DNA of 64,000 nt from Turnera subulata (taxonomy: Eukaryota; Streptophyta; Magnoliopsida; Malpighiales; Passifloraceae): contig JAKUCV010007354.1 in assembly GCA_028386065.3 (NCBI GenBank), positions 144,223-208,222 on the forward strand, in the 5' to 3' direction. Made by a program: the position numbers and the translations under genes. Below, one piece after another: positions 39,418-51,186 of the stretch. Below the pieces are notes generated by a model. It searched no databases. It was not told where the DNA came from and was given only the letters and a program-made list of their open reading frames with translations. How positions within the stretch are numbered: position 1 is the stretch's first letter; each line of letters opens with the position of its first letter.

Positions 39418-41005
39418 TCTGAACACCCAAATTTGACCCATGAAAATTATATTGAGATTAGACTCCAGACATGTTTGAATCATAAGATTGATGAGTTAGT
39501 CTTGGGTTGAAGCATGGATGGGGCTTAATTTTAGTAGAATTTATACGTTATAGTAATTAAGACTTTTATATGCCTAGGATTAATGAGACAATTTAATTAT
39601 AGGATATATTAAGGACTAAATTGCTAAAATATATTTTATCTCATTAAATTTGGGCTTGTTTATTTATTAAACCCAATTATATTTATTCTTGCGTTGAAGA
39701 TAAATGTAAGGGTCCAATTTAATAAGGTATGGACTTTTCTTTAGAGTTGCACAGCCCATTAATACCTTGCTTGCAGACAAATTTAGCTCTGATTTTATTG
39801 GAAATTTAGAGTTAAATCATTCCTTAATAGCAAGAATGTTTTTGGTATGATTTTGGCTTAAAATGAGGAATCAATGTGTAATTAGTCAATTAGGAGATGA
39901 TTGAGAGGAGTAGTAATCAAGAAAGTAGAGGATTCTAGGCAGTCTAGGGGTTAATTACGCGGTAGGGTCAATCAGGGAGGAATTAGGGGAGAATCGAGAC
40001 TGAAAAAGGAAAGAACGGGTGAGACGCATAGGCATGGGCGGTCATCTCGGGATGACCGCCGGGCCTGGGCGGTCTTCCACCCATGGATGACAACCAGGCC
40101 GGCCATAGCGGTCATGCACACCTAGAAACGCGTTTTCTCCCCGATTTTCGCCCGTAATCTGATTCTACTCGGCTTTTGCCCAGATTTTTTGCCATTACCT
40201 TGATCATTAAGTTGGTCCATGCCCCTAGGCTACCCAGAATACTATAAATAGGACCCCTCTCTCACATTTCAGAGGACATTCTATTACACAAATACTCTTC
40301 ATAAAGCTTTGAAGCTTGGAGAAACTCTATCTCTCCAAGCTTAAGAAATAGTTCCATAGGCAAAACTCTAGCAGAATTTCGTGGGTAGCATCATCCATTG
40401 AAGGCAGCAAAGGGGAAAATCAAGAAGAACTCCAAGATTGAGTTGAGGAGTGGGAGGAAATTGTGTGGGAGGCACAACCCAAATCAAGGAACTAGAGGAG
40501 GCCTACAAGAGGTAATCCTAATCCCTTTTTGTCTGACCAATTATTGTTGAGATGTTGATGTTGATGATGATGTGACTGTTGTGATGCCATGTCAAGAACT
40601 ACGTGGGCTTTGAACCAGGTCGCCTGGGTACGTAGGTGGTTTCCAGTGGTGGAAACTCAAGCCCAATCTTCTTCTTCTCCCCTTTCTTTTTAATATTCAG
40701 TTATTATGTGTTTTGGTGCTCACACTTGCACACTTGCACAAGGCATACAAAATCCTCTAATTGCACAAAGTTTCGCCCCAACATGGACGGGTGCCTAACA
40801 CCTTCCCATCCATGACGAATCCTTGGGTCCAGCATCTTTGGTTCGTTATCCAGTTGCTTAAATGGAGTCACGTGAAGGGTTTTTCCCAAGTTTTTGTCCC
40901 TTAATAAAATTTGGGTGGCGACTCCAAAGATGTTGGATGATGGTTATGAAGAAGGTGTAAAGGAAAGGTGAATAGGCCCAAGTGATTTTTGGTCGGGTAT
41001 TCACA
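39418..41005 (+). repeat. 3' LTR of element E
   Basis: 1588 bp, the longer copy. The first dinucleotide is decayed (TC for TG). Contains a perfect inverted repeat GGCGGTCAT/ATGACCGCC at 40037-40060 with a 6-base loop, plus further diverged copies of the same word to 40115. The TSD ACCAC follows at 41006-41010. Confidence 0.92.
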
Positions 41006-41516
41006 ACCACCACCAGGTTATTCCAAGACACATGGCTCATTCTGATTGGTCGGTTTGACCAATTATGCATTTGGGCACCATCGAGCCCAATTGTGCACCG
41101 ATGGGCATACAGTTGCCCACATTGTGCACCATTTCGTCCCAACTCGAGCCAACAAGTATTTTCCTTGGCCAATTGTGCCTCCAATCTATCTATTACAGCA
41201 AGTAAACACCCTCCCAATATAATCCATTATTTATTGACCAATTAGATAAGTCGAGCACTTGGTGCACCTAAATAGGCCGACCGTGCCAACGGATCACTAC
41301 GAACCTATTTGTGCACACTAGGCCTAGCCAATGTGCACCAATGCCCTCAATCTGACACCAAGTCATGTTACCGAACCTAAAACCATACTAATGTGTACAC
41401 CAAAAATATTAGCATTACCCACTTTTTCCTAAATACATGATCCAACCTGCACGAACGTCCCTAGAGGACAAGCTATACCCGACTCTCATCATATATGTAT
41501 TTCATTAAGCACTTAG

Positions 41517-42893
41517 TGTAAGTATCTGGTTCATGCAATTGACAATCAAAAGCACAAAAATACAACATGTATGCGCAGCGGAAATACCGGATACACATGG
41601 AGGATCCATGTGAAGGGAACTAAACCGAATAACAATTTTCATACCTGTAACGGTTGAGGTCTTTCACCCAACTGTAGAACCGAATCAGCTAGAGCCAGAC
41701 AAAAGCCTCGCCCCTCTACGGTATCCACACGAACCGCTGTAACCGGTTGAAGAACGTCTCACGACTTCAACCCGAGCTCTCCCGAACTGGTGTGCTAGCA
41801 ACAGGTTTCCGGGAGCTTTTGTGTGTGGTGTTTTTCTCTCAATTTTCNNNNNNNNNNNNNNNNNNNNNNNNNNNNNNNNNNNNNNNNNNNNNNNNNNNNN
41901 NNNNNNNNNNNNNNNNNNNNNNNNNNNNNNNNNNNNNNNNNNNNNNNNNNNNNNNNNNNNNNNNNNNNNNNNNNNNNNNNNNNNNNNNNNNNNNNNNNNN
42001 NNNNNNNNNNNNNNNNNNNNNNNNNNNNNNNNNNNNNNNNNNNNNNNNNNNNNNNNNNNNNNNNNNNNNNNNNNNNNNNNNNNNNNNNNNNNNNNNNNNN
42101 NNNNNNNNNNNNNNNNNNNNNNNNNNNNNNNNNNNNNNNNNNNNNNNNNNNNNNNNNNNNNNNNNNNNNNNNNNNNNNNNNNNNNNNNNNNNNNNNNNNN
42201 NNNNNNNNNNNNNNNNNNNNNNNNNNNNNNNNNNNNNNNNNNNNNNNNNNNNNNNNNNNNNNNNNNNNNNNNNNNNNNNNNNNNNNNNNNNNNNNNNNNN
42301 NNNNNNNNNNNNNNNNNNNNNNNNNNNNNNNNNNNNNNNNNNNNNNNNNNNNNNNNNNNNNNNNNNNNNNNNNNNNNNNNNNNNNNNNNNNNNNNNNNNN
42401 NNNNNNNNNNNNNNNNNNNNNNNNNNNNNNNNNNNNNNNNNNNNNNNNNNNNNNNNNNNNNNNNNNNNNNNNNNNNNNNNNNNNNNNNNNNNNNNNNNNN
42501 NNNNNNNNNNNNNNNNNNNNNNNNNNNNNNNNNNNNNNNNNNNNNNNNNNNNNNNNNNNNNNNNNNNNNNNNNNNNNNNNNNNNNNNNNNNNNNNNNNNN
42601 NNNNNNNNNNNNNNNNNNNNNNNNNNNNNNNNNNNNNNNNNNNNNNNNNNNNNNNNNNNNNNNNNAATTCATATCACATATGCAATTCTCAACATACGCT
42701 AGTCTTAATTTATTATTACAACCCATCCATAATAATAATCGACTAGGGACAATTTAAGAATATGAAATATTCTAGGGTTATAAGTATGTGCAAGCGTTTA
42801 TCTCATAAACGATACTTATTGGAATAACCTTAATGTGTATACATGACTACAAATAATCATCCATGATTGGCTTTTGGGCATATTACACTAACA
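41517..42893. mobile_element. Element H: small TG...CA LTR-type insertion with assembly gap
   Basis: Starts TGTAAGTATCTGG and ends ACACTAACA, flanked by CTTAG at 41512-41516 and 42894-42898. It sits within LTR G, whose sequence resumes exactly after the second CTTAG. Most of its middle is the N gap, so solo LTR and short full element cannot be told apart. ORFs reported across the gap are meaningless. Confidence 0.75.
41848..42665. other. Assembly gap (818 N)
   Basis: Run of undetermined bases inside element H. Confidence 1.
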
Positions 42894-42917
42894 CTTAGGT
42901 GTACCTGGGGTATCACA

Positions 42918-43430
42918 AATGCTGAACTCACTCTTTGCAGGCGTGCAATGAATAGATGCTTTGCACACTCCCTGTCGCATGAGTAGGGAAACGCCAAAAG
43001 CATAAACTCAATTGAGAGAAACTCAATTATGGTTAAATGACATTTTGTGTCCATAAACTCAATTCCACCACAACTGATTGTGCCTCTTGAGACCGGATCC
43101 AACCACCTACAAGTCTCGGGTCAACCCTACCACACAATCATCAAAATCCAATACCCGCAATGAAACCAAAAACTCAATCCCATCAAACGCGGATAACCCA
43201 TAGAGAGATGAAAGTCATGGATGCTTAGCCAACTCCGATTTACAATCCATGAGAGCATTCCGGCTCTGCTTCTCTTGGTCTACATGAACCAATGATGCAA
43301 TCCATAAGAACAACCAAGAGCACTCTCAGTTTCTCAAGCAAACACCCATAATTAACACCAAAACACCATCAAATCCTCATCATCTACTCAAATCATCCAT
43401 ATATCAAACTTAAAAGAAGAGGAAAGAGTG
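42918..43430. other. Unassigned sequence right of LTR G
   Basis: No gene recognised. On the minus strand an open frame runs from about 43100 to the LTR edge (with ...CDRECAKHLFIARLQ...). In the unbroken order an open frame continues beyond the LTR at 28063-28006. This may be a broken gene or chance. Confidence 0.35.
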
Positions 43431-43870
43431 GGTAAATCCTTAACCGTTACAGAAGAAGGTCGGAACCCAAAGATTTGTCGTTGGTATTCACTGAGTTAGT
43501 AATCGAGGTTGGGCTCTACCTGATTCAACGTCCCTATGGCGAAAATTCTTGCGCCATGGCTCACAGGGTTCTCGAAGAACAACCTCGGCTTCCCCGCCTC
43601 GCGATCTATCACTGCTTGAAAGGAAAGAGGAAGGGACACATTCGGCTCGGTTCCTCTCTACCCGCCTCGGCTCGTTCGCCTTGAGGTGTTAGGCGTACGA
43701 AGCTCGATTGGAGAAGATGAGGGCATGGGTGGCGGCTAGAGTTTGTTAGAAGGGAAAGAGAAGAGGTAAGAGAGAAAAGAGAAGAGAGGCTCAGATGAGG
43801 CGAAGAGAACGAAGAAGAGAAAATGGGGAGGAGAGCGAGGATATGATGGCTTTTATACCTCGCCAATAAG
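43430..43870 (-). promoter_or_regulatory. Promoter-like segment with possible first exon, minus strand
   Basis: The minus strand has GGTATAAAAGCC at about 43848-43859. A CT-rich leader-like stretch follows, then GCCGCCACCCATGCC near 43720 and an open frame of about 22 codons. A TTTCAAGCAG acceptor-like site lies at about 43615, with an open stretch to a CAG/GTAGAG donor-like site near 43518. I recognise no protein. It could be the 5' end of a gene now destroyed by the retrotransposon nest to its left. Confidence 0.3.
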
Positions 43871-45145
43871 AGTTAGGCTTTCCTGCTCTATCAAAACGAC
43901 ACTTTTTGGGGACGCCCTTGCCAACCATTTGGTAAAATTTTCTTCTACACTTTACTAGAATGCACGAGTCGAGAGACTCTTTTCTTGGCATGCTATTTTT
44001 GAAAACAGAGATATTTTTTAGGGAGAAAAATTGTAGGGTGGTAGTATATTATTTTCTTTTCCTTGTAGTTTCCATTTTATTGGCGATGAAGGAATTAAGA
44101 TAGCCATATGTTGTGATAAATTGGAATTCAATAGATGTTGCCCACTAAATTTATGCAACCCACACGGCTCCCTCCCTTTTTCTGTCCTATTTAATATCTT
44201 GATTTTTTACTGACCAATCCAAATTCGAGAATGTAAGTTATACACTTAAATGTAATTGAGTCTCCTAAGAATTCAATAGTTAAGTTTCTAATAAAGATTT
44301 TTTACATCTCTAAACAGTAAACACTCAGGATTGAAAATCTGCTGGAAGCCTGGAACGGAACTGAACTAATTACTATTTGGAACGATTCTACATTTGGAAT
44401 TGTTGGGCCCTTGTGTTTAATAAAAAGAAACATCAAATTACAAAGGGGACAAGCTATATCAAATGCATTAACCCACGCAGGGTTCATTGGGCTTTGTCTT
44501 TTCATTATTGACACTCTCCACTGCTCCATTTCCTTTTAACATGTTCAGTAACTCAGCCCAGCCAGAGCTTTCTAGGCCCCTAGGAATACCTGCTGAATTA
44601 TAAGCCCACGGCAATGATAAAGAGACCATTTTTTTTCTATCCCACATTAATATGGATTCGTGAGAGATTTTCTGCAAACATAATGACTCAAACCCAGCGG
44701 AAGCAAATCAGTTATCACTTAGACCTCCACATTGGTGGAGACCATTTGTTCCTAGTACAAGAAGGTTCACCTTCATTCTATAATTTCATGTGCAGTCCTT
44801 GTACAATTTGGTTTAAAATAAAGCTAAAATCTCCCAACTTGATATTTTCATCTCTTTGTTGACAATTAGAGTTATTTTAAGCAATCATCACTTTAATTTA
44901 ATAAAAAATGAGCTATATAGTTCCCAAAATGGGTTCCTTAGAAGTTATAATTCTATCAAAAGCACCTACAAATCTAATTGCCTTGAAATTGCTTTGCCAT
45001 AAAAGATGTAGCCGGAGCAGCTTTCAACTTTGGCGCGCTTTAAACAGCCTTTCCATCCTGGAAATGGTATGGGTATTGCCTTAAGTTTCAACTTTAAAAT
45101 TTTCAGAGAAAAACTTTACTCGAATTATTCATTCAAGACCAGAAG
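43871..45145. other. Intergenic sequence, nothing recognised
   Basis: No coding or repeat structure that I can support, apart from the target site AGAAG of element I at 45141-45145. Open frames of up to about 80 codons on both strands have no domain. Confidence 0.6.
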
Positions 45146-45361
45146 TGTTATAAAACGTGTGATTATACTGTGGATGTCACTGTGGATCACTGTTCTACCT
45201 AACTAATTTTTGTATATATACACTATGAAGATGAATGAAAATGATGAGCAACACAGCTCGGTCCACCCCCCAGCTTCCTTCTTTTTTTCATCTCTTCTCC
45301 ATTCTTTTTCTTCATCAGAAATTCCCCATTAATGATTCCTATTAATGAATTATTTACAACA
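45146..45361 (+). repeat. 5' LTR of element I
   Basis: 216 bp, TGTTATAAAACG...TTTACAACA. It carries TATATATACACTATGAAG, where the right copy lacks four bases of the TA run. Confidence 0.93.
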
Positions 45362-46449
45362 CGTTATCAGCACGAAATCGCCTCTACCCGAGCATTGCAA
45401 GCTTCGTTTCGCAGAGAAGAAAAAAGGAGAAGCTCCGTTTCGCAAAAAAAAAAGGGAGAGGAAGGTGAATAGTGCACCACCCCCTCTTCGGCACTGTTCA
45501 CACAGAAGAGTTCCCCGCCGCCTCTCGGGACACCGCCACCACCGGTGTGTCCCCCTCGCCGTCGCCGACCATCTGACGCCGCCCCCACCCGCATCCGCTA
45601 CCTGACGCGCCGCCAGAGGCCGAAGACCCGACGGCGCGCCCGGCAACCCGCGAGACACGACCGGGCCTGTCTCCTTCCTCACACATTCCGCCTCCAGCCT
45701 TGACGCCGCGACCACCTCGACGCCTTGCCGCAGCCGCCTGTCGTCGCCACCCCGTCCTGCGCCGCCGCAACCACCTCGACGCCTGGCCGCAGCCGCCTGT
45801 CGTCGCCACCCCGTCCTGCGCCGCCGCGACTCCCGTCCTAGGTGCGCAGACCCGGCTGGTGAAGAAGACGACCCGATTTATCAGTCGGGTCGCCACCTTA
45901 TGTGGGTTGCTGCATCTGGGCCTCAACGGGCCTGGGATTTTGGCACTGTGCATAGGCCCGGACTGGCGCTGTTCATGGCCCAGTCCAGTCCGTTTTAAAA
46001 AAAAAAGTGATATGTGGGCTAGGGCTGATGCGGGCCGAATCTTGGTGTGCTGGTGCCGGCCGGACCTGGCAGGCCCGTGCTGGGCTCCTTGCCCTGGGCC
46101 AGGCCTGCACCTGGGCTTATGTTTCTGGGCCGAATTTTCTGGCCCAGCCTAAAAAAAAAGGAAAATCTGAAATATATATATTTTTGGAAAAATAAATAAT
46201 GAAAAAATTTGGGAAAACAAGAGAAAAGAAAGAGAGAGAGAGAAAAATAGAGAAAAGACAAAAAAAGGGAGAGAAATATATATACATATATGATAATTAA
46301 TATAGCCGAAAGATTTATCGAGTAGGCATATATTTTATCTATTATTATGTTTTACTTAATATTCAATATTGGCCGGCTAAGCCGCCTTATCTCTTTGTTG
46401 GCCGGCAAAGCCGCCTTGTTTCATTTGTTGGCCGGTTAAGCCGTTTTTT

Positions 46450-46645
46450 TTTACAAATGGGCTCATAAAAGGCCCATTGTTTTTAATTTTTCGTTATTGG
46501 TCTATGAAAAGGACCATTATATTTATTTTCTTGCTTTAATTTAAGTTCTGATTGGGCTATTAAAAGGCCCATTGTATTTATATTTCTTGTTTTTAATTTT
46601 CTATATGTTTTGCTTGGGCTCATACAAGGCCCATCAGTTTTTAAT
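46450..46645. repeat. Repeated TGGGCT...AGGCCCA palindromes in element I
   Basis: Four spaced copies (about 46457, 46498, 46552 and 46615) of a TGGGCT-N-AAAAGGCCCA inverted repeat; one is degenerate (GGTCTATGAAAAGGACC). Immediately before (46370-46445) are three GGCCGGC/TAAGCCG repeats with a period near 33. Confidence 0.8.
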
Positions 46646-47724
46646 TTTCTGTCATTTATATTGGGGTAATTAACAAAAAGTCCCTGTTTATTTAATTAAG
46701 TCTTTTATTATTTGATTTTGGGCCCTCAAAATTTCCGGAAGAAATTTATCATGGGCATTAAATAGTTTGGAATACTAAATGAAAGAGTCCAGAAGACTCA
46801 AAAATGCACCAAAGACCGGAAGTCTTACTGCCAAAAGGTCCTGCAAATCTTTATATGACCACCAGAAGTTGGACTCTGACTAACCACCAGAAGATGGTTA
46901 CTCTCACGAAATTTAAATACAAGTGTACGCACCTGAAGCAAATGTGTGTCCCTGAAGGATAAATGTAATGTTGATGATACCATAATTGGTCAAGATAACG
47001 ACCACGATATTGAAATATTATTCTTGCTTACCCTGAAGGTGCAAGTTTGACATATATTGATTAATTTAATTTTTATGTTTAGTTTTATCATTTTTGTTAT
47101 ATTTATTATCTTATGTTTATCTTTATTGCTGCCTAATTCTTTTATGTACATGGATTTGTCGTTTCTCGAATAATGACCCGGACTTTTGTCCTGAAGACAA
47201 TGCAACGATATATTCCGAAATTAATAAACGGAAATTATCCATATAAAAGTAAACTAATCCGCTCCAGAAGAGCATAGGTTTTTAATGTGCTCCTGAAGAG
47301 CAATATTTTACCTACCCAAAAATGCAACAGCATTCAAGGGGGAGAGGAAAACTGTATGTGAATACTGTTGCATACCTATACTGTGAAGATCACAAGTGTA
47401 ACTATGATCTAGAAGATCATATACTTACGCTCTGGAAGAGCATAAACTCCTGAAGAGTATAAAATTTTCTTGTTTATAGCAATTAAACAAATTGTTTTGG
47501 ATCCCATTAAATTGATTCTGCTCCATTCCTTGAAGTGAATGAGACAGTATAGTGCCTGTTGCCAAGGATATGGAAGAAATTATTCCAACTATTATGACTG
47601 TGAAGATTATGACAAAAGGCAAGACTAAAAGAAAAACATACATATTATTACTACAGAAGGGATCATTACTTGAGAACATCCACATAGAGGAATTGTTCTC
47701 ATACATAAAGCTGAATGAAATTAT

Positions 47725-48490
47725 TTAACGGTTGGGTACAACATTAACCCTGAAACTCTGAGCCTCACCATTAATGTTGACCCTAACACTGTCGTTCCAG
47801 GAGAACCATATACAACCCATGTTGTTTTCTCCAGGTATCTCAAACCGATTCGTTGGAGGAAAACGAAGTGGAATCACACCATGATTCTCTCCTGCTTGCC
47901 ACAAAGTCTCAGTAATCAGTACCATATTAGGCTTGTACTGATTCTTCAGATCTCTTAAGGTACGCACAAAGTCTTGAGACCTTCTTGCTACACCCCTGCA
48001 ATTCCATAGTAGAAGTCGTACCTTAGGCCATGTAGGTGGTAAACCAGTCACCCTTTGGACGCTCCGAGCCATCATAGAAACCTGATAATAATTGCTTTAA
48101 TTTAAAATCTGACATGAAGGCTCCAGCTGAAATTCCTGCAGTCTATTAGATATGAAAAACATAATAGAGTTAGCCGAGCCATAAAAGGAAGCCCTTAGAT
48201 TGCTTTGGTCCTCTAGGAAGAATGTTTCTTCCATAGGAGTTACAAAGAACCTAGATGAATAAAGTTCATCAACAAACACTAAACGAGGAATTCTCGCCAG
48301 ATCATTTGGTATTTCCTCTTGCTACTCATTCACCATGCTATAAGCTAACCTATTCCTTCTTCCTAATGAGGCACCCTCAACAAAGAAAACAGTAGCTGGG
48401 GAAGGCATTTTTTGAGTTTTCTGTTTCTTTGCTTTGTTGAATTTTCTGTATCTTTGAATTTTGCTGTATCTTCCTAAGCAATCTCCCCCC
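47725..48490 (-). pseudogene. LINE (L1-type) 5' fragment with endonuclease start
   Basis: Minus-strand frame 47725-48075 contains the start of an exonuclease-endonuclease-phosphatase domain as in plant L1-type LINE ORF2: LLLWNCRGVARR (the N-terminal Asn of the active site) and NMVLITETLW (the metal-binding Glu). It stops at 47725, far short of the rest of the endonuclease and the RT. Upstream on the same strand (48097-48400) is a second, stop-broken frame starting MPSPATVFFVEGASLG that I cannot assign. There is no poly(A) side or target duplication, so this is a fragment, not a usual 5'-truncated insertion. Confidence 0.75.
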
Positions 48491-48785
48491 TTCTTATAGC
48501 CTGAGCATAGACAGCCAGGTGTCCCCGAAAAGTTCCAGAAGATTTTTTCGGTGGATTGTATTATTTTTCAGAAAATTTCAAAGCTTTACAATCCTTGAGG
48601 ATTTGCTTTTGGAAATGTCTGCCACTACATTAATTATTGCTCAATAATTCTGATCCTTTCGACATGAGTGGCAGATATAAGCTTAAAATTGGTACACAAC
48701 AGCCTGAAGCTGGTACCCATCAAAAGCTAGTAAAAATAGCAGCCTGAAGCTGGTACCAACTTAAAGTTGGTTTATTTGATTTATT

Positions 48786-51120
48786 TGGCATGACCGGTTG
48801 GGCCATCCTGGGTCAATAATGATGCACTAAATTTATTTGGTCATTCATTGAAAAACCAGAAGTTTTACAATCAATGAATTTCCATGTGTTTGTTTGTTGC
48901 GAAATTAATAATACGGCCATCAAAAGATGAGATTGGCCTAGACCAGCAAATTTGGGATATGAACGCGGAATGATAAATCCGTTGTGTTGACCATCTAGGT
49001 AATTTTCACGATGCATCAACTAGATGGTCTATTATGTGACGCAAGTTGGCATTGTGCACACTGATTTAATAATTAAGCCACTTGCGGCATATGTCCCTAC
49101 TTATGTTATTAGACTATATGTCTAGATAATGCTGGTATGTTTCTTCAATGGAGAATGTATATCATTGGAAATAAACCCAAAGAGATCTGGGCCATATTGA
49201 CAATTGATTGTAGGACCATTGATGAAATATGACTATGGTATTTTATACGCAGTAAATGTGCATCAAGCCAATAAGATATTATAAGATCATAAGATCTCCC
49301 CATTGGTTCTTGGTCACAAAATATCTCCCATCTTCGGACCGTTGGTTGTATAGTATATTATGCTCCACCACAGCATAGTTAATCTGGTCCTTAAAAAATT
49401 TTGGGAATAGATGTTAGGTAATCTCCATCAAATCACAACATTATTGAAACTATTGACTAAAAGATTGGAGATTCATTTATAGCAAGATTTGTTTATTGAT
49501 AATTCGATATGTGTGTATACCCAACATTAGGGGGAGAAAGAAGCAGTTGGATCAAGTTTGTTGAAATGCATAATGTATATGAATGTTGATCCTCATATAA
49601 ATTAACGTGAACCTGAAGTTCAAAAGAAGATGATTCATTTGCAGGAAAATTGATATGCAATTGCCAGACATATTTAAATTAAGTGTGACCATATACCAGC
49701 TGCAAATGCTCCTGTTTCAATTGATGTTCTTGAAGAACAATATAAGTATGCAAATGAATCTATAGATTATACTCGGTTCCAAAAAAGAAAAGAAATTCTC
49801 GATAGAGAATAAAGGAGCAAAGTGATAAGATGGCCCCAGTAAGAAAATATGGCCTCTAGTAGAGGTTTGAATTAAAAGTTCCCCAGAAGAGGTAGATTTT
49901 CTGACACAAATTGATAAAGTTCCAGAAGTTACTCAGGTACCTAAAATAAGTGAATATGATGAGATCTCAATTACAGTGTCAGAGATAAGATGGAACCGAC
50001 ATGAAATAACCGTCGACGGAATACAATTTTTATTTATTTTACATAGCGCTAAAATGAGGATCATGAACCTACTAATGAATGTAGGTGTTGTATGATTGGG
50101 CAAAATAAAGAAATATGATTAAAGGCTGTGTTGGAATCGCTTGTGAAGCGAGAAAATTTTCGGACCGGTAGTCCGTACACCAGATGGGTGTAAAATTGAT
50201 CGATCGTAAAATGGGTACCTGTGCGAAAAGAAAATGAGATAAAGCACGGTTGCACAAGGTTTTTTTTTTTACCCGAACGATCTGGAATTAAACTCCCCTG
50301 TGGTGGATGCAATTATTTTGATAAGTCTGGCATTATATGAAAAGAATTAGAAAGGTATCTAATGAATGCTATTACAGCCTATTAGTATGGATCCATAAGA
50401 TTATGATATATGTATATATATATGATCCCTGAAGGATCTAAGTTGCCTGAAGCAACCGATTCCCTGGAAATTACAAAGTTGAACTAAATTGATCTTTATA
50501 TGGTTTAAATAATTTTTGAGTATGGATGTGTTTTGTGATTGGAACTCCCGAAGAAGCTTCCAAATACCGTGCTATTTGACTGGTCCTGGAGTACCCTGTT
50601 GAAGTGCAATATGTATTGCCAAGAAAATAAAGCCTGGAGCTTTTGACTTAAGCCTATTGGCAAGATATGAATTTACTCTTATCTTCGGGGTATAAAAGAT
50701 GTGGTATCATGTTAATCCTGTAAGCCCGAAGAAAGAAGAGTTGGTTCTTGCAGATACTGATTCCCCACTTGATCCACAAAAGACACAGCCGGACATCTGT
50801 CACAATTTTACACATGAAATTGTTGCATCATTGGGACTACAAAAAGCAAGAGGGCAAGGCAGACGCTCCAACAACAAAATTATGAAGATAAAGCTACCCA
50901 CATTGTCCAGTTGAAGTAATGATGTATTAAAAGTGACCAGACAAGGCACACATCACCAGAAGTTGACAAGAGAATTATTGGCATGCAACGACAACAAGAA
51001 ATCAAGAGAGGCCAAAATGAGGGGGAGTAGAATACGCACTACACTCTTTTTTCCTTCACCAAGTTTTTATCCCACAGGGTTTTTCTTGGTAAGGTTTTTA
51101 ATGAGGCAGTTCCCCATTTA
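48786..51120 (+). pseudogene. Element I copia pol remnants
   Basis: Fragments in several frames, in the order expected for Ty1/copia. First a GAG-pre-integrase motif WHDRLGHPGSIMM (48786-48824), then most of the integrase core missing. Next come the LGGE(K)K segment (about 49530), REPEVQKKMIHLQ (about 49608) and the RT start with FGPVVRTPD (about 50159). MIPEGSKLPEA follows (about 50430), then RNase H remnants with a LADTDSPLDPQKTQ segment (about 50738). Finally there is a CTLFFPS...GFFLVRFL tail (about 51040). Many stops, frameshifts and deletions; non-functional. I do not assign the copia lineage. Confidence 0.8.
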
Positions 51121-51186
51121 GCATATTCTACCCAAGTTCCCCATTTAGCGTATTCTACCCAAAACACAGTGACATCTAAGGGAGAG

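Larger units (their letters stand above)
29785..41005 (+). mobile_element. Element E: Tat/Ogre-type gypsy element without coding capacity
   Basis: LTRs at 29785-31105 and 39418-41005, ACCAC duplications outside. The primer site TGGCGACTCCACTGGGGA at 31108-31125 is the tRNA-Arg-type site characteristic of Tat/Ogre retrotransposons. A purine-rich GAGGGGCAT precedes the 3' LTR. The interior has no gag or pol ORF and no RT motif that I can find. It is instead filled with unique sequence (31126-33960) and four or more tandem arrays. F is inserted at 34846-38109. It is probably a non-autonomous derivative. Confidence 0.88.
28064..42917 (-). mobile_element. LTR G: diverged solo LTR of the B family, twice interrupted
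   Basis: Pieces 28064-29784, 41011-41516 and 42899-42917 align in order along the LTR of element B (start TGTCACGCC; conserved hairpin at 28560-28576 with one change; middle block around 41038-41110; end GGTGTACCTGGGGTATCACA). Together they sum to about 2.25 kb, close to the 2267 bp of B. E and H interrupt it. No primer site or purine tract adjoins it, so it is a solo LTR. No 5-bp target duplication is visible; an imperfect GTTCARCAT (minus) occurs on both flanks. Confidence 0.8.

Noticed and set aside
41747..42757. Open frames of about 300 codons on both strands
   Set aside because: They run across the N gap and are artefacts of undetermined bases.
28064..42917. Treating G and E as one large element
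   Set aside because: E has its own ACCAC duplication, different primer site and strand, and G resumes exactly after it.
45345..45953. Frames of 75-151 codons (Arg/Pro/Gly-rich) in element I
   Set aside because: GC-rich leader-like sequence open in four frames; contains a direct duplication of about 50 bp near 45720-45830; no Gag motif.
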